Assembly (NCBI RefSeq): GCF_038561935.1
Contig: NZ_CP102770.1
Coordinates: forward strand, 1,736,001-1,800,000
Direction: 5' to 3'
DNA length: 64,000 bases
DNA from: Myxococcus stipitatus
GTDB lineage: Bacteria > Myxococcota > Myxococcia > Myxococcales > Myxococcaceae
Shown here in pieces: positions 61,601 through 64,000 of this stretch. The position numbers and the translations under genes are program-made. A model generated the notes under the pieces. The model searched no databases. It was not told where the DNA came from and saw only the letters and a program-made list of their open reading frames with translations. Within the stretch, counting starts at the first letter, position 1, and each line of letters opens with the position of its first letter.

Positions 61601-64000
61601 AGGGAGAGCGCCAGCGCCGCGAGTTCGACGCCGAGCTGGAGATGGCGAGGCGGCGTGAAGCCGACCTGGACCTCCGCAGGGGCACGGAAGTGGGAGTCCT
61701 GCGCGAGGAGCTGAGCGGTCTCCAGTCGAGGCTCGACGAAGCCGAGTCCAAGGTGGAAGCCGAGGCCCGTGCGCGGGCCGAGGTGGAATCCGCCGCGAAG
61801 GCGACGTTGGAGCGCATCGAGTCGCGAGAGCAGGACTTCGTCGAGCTGCGGACCCTGCTGGAAGCGGTGAAGGCGGAGGCGACGGAGCTGGGGCGCGAGC
61901 GGGCGGAGGCGCTGGAGAAGGGCGCGCTGCAAGCGAAGGACGCGCTCCTCGCGAGAGATGATGCGCAGGAGCGCGCGGACCAGGAGGGGCTGGCGCGCTC
62001 GCGGGCGCAGTCGCGACTGGTGGAGCTGGAGTCGAAGCTCCAGCAGCTGGAGCTGGAGAAGGAAGAGGCCGAGACGCGAGCGGCCGCGGCATCGCAGGCG
62101 CTGAAGGAGATCGAGCTCCGCTTCGAGTCCGAGGCGGCCGGGCGGGTCGATGCGGAGACCCGAGCCGAGGCGGAGGTGCAGGAGCGCCGAGGCCTGGAAG
62201 CGCGAGTGAAGTCGGTTGAAGTGGCGCTGGTCGAAGCGGAGGCGAGGGCGGGAGCGGAGGCGCTGGCGCGAGCGGAAGTGGAGGCGCGAGCGGCGGCGGC
62301 GGACGCGCTGCGAGTCGAGCTGGAGTCGCGCCTGAAGATGGAGGCGCGCGCGAGGGCGGAGGCGGAGGCGCAGCTCGAGCTGGAGTCCCGCGCGCGAGTC
62401 GAGGCCGAAGCCCGAGCGGAGTCCGAGGGCCGAGCGCGAGAGGAGACGGAGTCGCGCGCCAAGGCCGAGGTTCACGCGCTCGCGGAGCTGGAGTCTCAAG
62501 CCGCGTCGGAGTCACGCGAGCGATTGGAAGAGGCCGTCCAGGCTCGAACCGAGGCCGAGGCCCGAGCGGAGTCCGAGGCCAGGCTGCGCGCGGACGCGGA
62601 GAGACTCGCGGAGCTGGAGTCGCAGGCCCGAACCGAGGCCGAGGCGCGAGCGGAGTCCGAGGCCAGGCTGCGCGCGGACGCGGAGATGCTCGCGGAGCTG
62701 GAGTCCCAGGCGCGAACCGAGGCCGAGGAGACCGCGAAGTCCGAAGCAAGGCTCCGAGCCGAAGCGGAAGCGAAGGCGGAGCTCGAGGCACAAGCGAGGC
62801 TCGAAGCCGAAGAAAAGGCAGAGGCCGAGTCCAGGCGCCGAGCAGAGGCGGAAGCGAAAGCAGCGCTTGAAGTGCAGGCAAGGGCCGAGGCCGAGGAGAA
62901 GGCAGAGGCCGCGGAGAAGCTGCGGGCCGAAGCCGAGGAGAGAGCCGCGTCCGAGGCCAGGCAGCGCACCGCATCGGAGACGCGAGCGGAGCTCACCGCC
63001 AGCGAGAGCGAAGAGTCCGAAGCCAGGGCCGAGTCCGAAGCAAAGCGACGAGCCGAAGCCGAGGCCCGAGCCGAAGCCGAATCAAAGCGAAAGGCCGAAG
63101 CCGAGGCCAGGGCCGAAGCCGAGGCCCAGCAGCGAGCCGAAGCCGAAGCCAGGGCTGAAGCCGAGGCCCAGCAGCGAGCCGAAGCCGAAGCCAGAGCTGA
63201 ATCCGAGTCGAAGCTGAAGGCCGAAGCCGAAGCGAGAGCCGAAGCCGAGTCGAAGCTGCGAGCCGAAGCCGAAGCGAAGGCCGAACTGGAGTCCCAGGCG
63301 AGGGCCGAGGCCGACGAGCAGACGCAGTCCGAGTCCCAGCGCCGAGCCGAAGCCGAAGCGAGAGCCGAAGCCGAGTCGAAGCTGCGAGCGGAAGCCGAAG
63401 CCAAGGCGGCATCGAACGAGCAGCAGCGAATCGCGGCGGAAGCCCGAGCGGAGGCGGAGTCGAAGCGCTCCGAGACGGCGGAGGCCCGAGCCCAGGCCGA
63501 GGCCGCGGTCCGCGCGGAAGCAGAGGCCCGAGCCCTGAAGGCCCAGCAGGCGCAGTCCGAGGCGGAAGCCAAGGCCAGGACGGAAGGCCGTCACCGCACG
63601 GCCCTCGAGGTCCGCCTGGACGTGGAAGCCCGTCAGCGAGCCGAAGCCGAGGCCCGCATCGCCGAGCAGACCCAGGCGCGAAGCGACGCGGAGTCTCGCC
63701 TCCAGCAGCTTCAATCCCAGCTTCAGCAGACCGAGGAGTCGCTCGCCCGACTGCGCGCGGAGCACGACGAGGCGCGCAAGTCGCTGGAGTCGCTGCACGC
63801 GGAGAAGTCGAAGCTGGAGGCGGACTCCGCGGAGGAGCGAGTCCGCGCGGAGCGGGAGCGCCAGGAACTTGAGGAGCGCGGGCGTCGCGAAGCGGAAGAG
63901 GCCGCCGCGCAGGCAAGGGCCGCGCTGCTCCCACTCGAGGCCCCTCCGGGCCGTCCCGAGCTGGCCGTCTCGCGCAGCGGCAGCGTGACGCAGGAGGGAC
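58648..64000 (+). CDS. Pseudo-receiver plus coiled-coil protein (3' end outside window)
   Basis: The frame opens at ATG 58648 and is still open at the end of the window: at least 1784 residues. Residues 1-115 have the CheY-like receiver fold ([35 protein letters not shown]), but where the phospho-accepting Asp should stand the sequence reads [12 protein letters not shown], and the conserved late Lys is not visible. Residues 225-490 contain regularly spaced Trp motifs; residues 500-905 are acidic and disordered with two copies of S(S/E)GWFD (Trp846, Trp865). From residue 913 the protein is a very long Ala/Glu/Arg coiled coil with [14 protein letters not shown] repeats. This receiver-coiled-coil order recalls FrzS and AglZ of M. 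xanthus, which localise at cell poles or motility complexes; kinship is inferred. Confidence 0.85.
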   Translation, partial: MGAPVLLVHDDIATIAAVRRLLTREGHEVILATSAADALIAYGHYLPALIVLAPGVESGRGRLVLEELLQHPDGKTARVLLLGESIAGFSAPVAPLPLDGTNFVALVDSLLRAPSEADAWHVLENRTLVGVGGEEGRGGEDAEAWHATAPGAVAGDATLANALFGDLAPLHQTDWELAAMTREERTARAEEQQLRSTLDVRATLEQANQEAEAAALASSQSALAGGGEDWGAAAVGGGNEGFDGSALPAGEVFQAEGDAGGAGSSGEYGADAQAWSAERQAAGARGVDASSTEQDWGESTDTGARHAAASGEAQSWGAEAGASGVDAASGAQEWSAEADASGTHGAAASGDAQGWAVEPNLSGAHGADAQAWDAESHLANEYGADASAITQSQTEEHSLASSYGTDAPEGSQSWDAEGTPASGATANERVGAQPWEHDSAGAQAWESEVHPGSTEGAATSPGDAGQQTWSEEVPAASELGTATPAWGAESESTTIHGEDASAGHTSAGSEPNEGFAPGALSPDLFDTAGSPAPIGDGSTAEAMDAAAVDAAYGAEDLFESAAASTGDVFSQGFTNAMAEGGGASGPSTVLYGVNSPEVAALAEWKAAAAGAEAEQEPLPMGKLAWTEEPVSVPVSRPVALAPRLGEEGFFDVDAPEPTHDDALSAAEAELAAMRGDGPRVAAPLDAGAWTELPPDPEIETALTGGPSEGALVAEPRETPLTAGSEPDAPAETEEESLPASPWDVLEAELQAKVRQEDGAEAPVDVESTRPEEPPATEDTARGEATSWSNLKPGRETPMFGMVLSEAGPDSIQHALASSGVEQELEPQAPIAKAPPASPSMDVSSGWFDAEPEAALPAPPSVSEGWFDSSVEGAPRQADALALMEESPEEGLDSNESDVTTAITGEEPPPAESTVRQEEFEQQLEEAHERVHTLKASLEQEVRLRQDAERRIESLQARLDALEEEHSREATLRAEVEHQLEDERVKGERQRREFDAELEMARRREADLDLRRGTEVGVLREELSGLQSRLDEAESKVEAEARARAEVESAAKATLERIESREQDFVELRTLLEAVKAEATELGRERAEALEKGALQAKDALLARDDAQERADQEGLARSRAQSRLVELESKLQQLELEKEEAETRAAAASQALKEIELRFESEAAGRVDAETRAEAEVQERRGLEARVKSVEVALVEAEARAGAEALARAEVEARAAAADALRVELESRLKMEARARAEAEAQLELESRARVEAEARAESEGRAREETESRAKAEVHALAELESQAASESRERLEEAVQARTEAEARAESEARLRADAERLAELESQARTEAEARAESEARLRADAEMLAELESQARTEAEETAKSEARLRAEAEAKAELEAQARLEAEEKAEAESRRRAEAEAKAALEVQARAEAEEKAEAAEKLRAEAEERAASEARQRTASETRAELTASESEESEARAESEAKRRAEAEARAEAESKRKAEAEARAEAEAQQRAEAEARAEAEAQQRAEAEARAESESKLKAEAEARAEAESKLRAEAEAKAELESQARAEADEQTQSESQRRAEAEARAEAESKLRAEAEAKAASNEQQRIAAEARAEAESKRSETAEARAQAEAAVRAEAEARALKAQQAQSEAEAKARTEGRHRTALEVRLDVEARQRAEAEARIAEQTQARSDAESRLQQLQSQLQQTEESLARLRAEHDEARKSLESLHAEKSKLEADSAEERVRAERERQELEERGRREAEEAAAQARAALLPLEAPPGRPELAVSRSGSVTQEG
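59470..60105 (+). repeat. Trp-centred imperfect repeat of about 20 residues
   Basis: Within the pseudo-receiver/coiled-coil gene, Trp codons lie at 59470, 59533, 59593, 59647, 59710, 59761, 59887, 59950, 59980, 60052 and 60103, with an earlier one at 59335. Most are 17-24 residues apart, one gap is 42, twice 21, and one is 10. The core is (A/S)Q(A/S)W(G/D/S)AE preceded by Gly/Ala/Asp/Ser, for example [21 protein letters not shown]. The DNA is diverged, so the protein motif seems selected. Confidence 0.8.
62527..63460 (+). repeat. Near-repetitive [10 protein letters not shown] coiled-coil coding region
   Basis: A run of GCCGAAGCCGAGGCC-type sequence encodes alternating blocks such as [10 protein letters not shown], separated by SKLR, AQQRA, SKLKA or similar. 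The block length is about 20 residues (for example [20 protein letters not shown] around 63355-63415). Such regularity favours recombination slippage, and the copy number may vary between strains. Confidence 0.75.

Noticed and set aside
62527..63460. Non-coding satellite or minisatellite
   Set aside because: The frame remains open across the whole stretch and encodes a plausible coiled coil.

Overview
The window is a stretch of high-GC (roughly 70 %) bacterial chromosome that looks myxobacterial, most likely family Myxococcaceae. The reasons are: the recA promoter carries an exact match to the LexA box described for Myxococcus xanthus; third-codon G/C bias is extreme, so long antisense shadow frames are common; lipoproteins, a chemoreceptor, a eukaryote-like PP2C phosphatase and very long low-complexity scaffold proteins are interleaved with housekeeping genes; and the last gene combines a pseudo-receiver with a coiled coil, as in the myxobacterial polarity and motility proteins FrzS and AglZ. 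I see no tRNA, rRNA, CRISPR array, insertion sequence, prophage or attachment site. The whole window reads as stable core chromosome.

Layout. 1-10.3 kb: amino-sugar genes (3' end of glmU, then glmS), a membrane protein of unknown role, recA with an SOS operator, a Tat-exported PhoD-type phosphatase, an acetyltransferase and tex. 10.4-16.9 kb: a divergent Hsp90 coupled to a helical-repeat protein, an exported metallo-beta-lactamase-fold protein, a TerB-LETM1-like protein and an alpha/beta-hydrolase-like protein lacking its nucleophile. 16.9-20.7 kb: a FUSC transporter and a HEAT-repeat lipoprotein. 20.8-24.6 kb: an operon of a HAMP-like membrane protein, fmt, a catalytically degenerate AroQ-like protein and rsmB. 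24.6-32.3 kb: a LysR regulator, a glycosyltransferase, a membrane-anchored SDR, a cysteine-free thioredoxin-fold protein, an aminotransferase and a coupled secreted pair (hydrolase-like protein plus an anchored partner). 32.3-38.3 kb: an unstructured Ser/Asp-rich protein, PP2C, a chemoreceptor, a FabG-like SDR and glutaryl-CoA dehydrogenase. 38.4-44.2 kb: a DUF2058-like RNA-binding candidate, a lipoprotein, a small beta-barrel, a small basic protein, a zinc metallopeptidase and an RluA-type pseudouridine synthase. 44.2-50.6 kb: a gene-poor 566-bp gap and a 1949-residue TPR protein containing a 13-copy, 24-residue repeat. 50.6-64 kb: an outer-membrane protein, galU, tandem GST genes with duplicated leader hairpins, back-to-back acetyltransferases, priA, and the start of a pseudo-receiver/coiled-coil protein of more than 1784 residues that runs off the end.

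Themes. Four proteins keep a recognisable fold but have lost catalytic or redox residues: the AroQ-like protein, the alpha/beta-hydrolase-like protein, the thioredoxin-fold protein and the receiver domain of the last gene. The best candidates for undescribed systems are the Hsp90/helical-repeat pair, the TerB-LETM1-like protein with its inactive-hydrolase neighbour, the degenerate AroQ fusion inside the fmt-rsmB operon, and the two giant scaffold-like proteins with regular repeats. All motif calls were made by eye. Family names rest on remembered motifs, not on searches.
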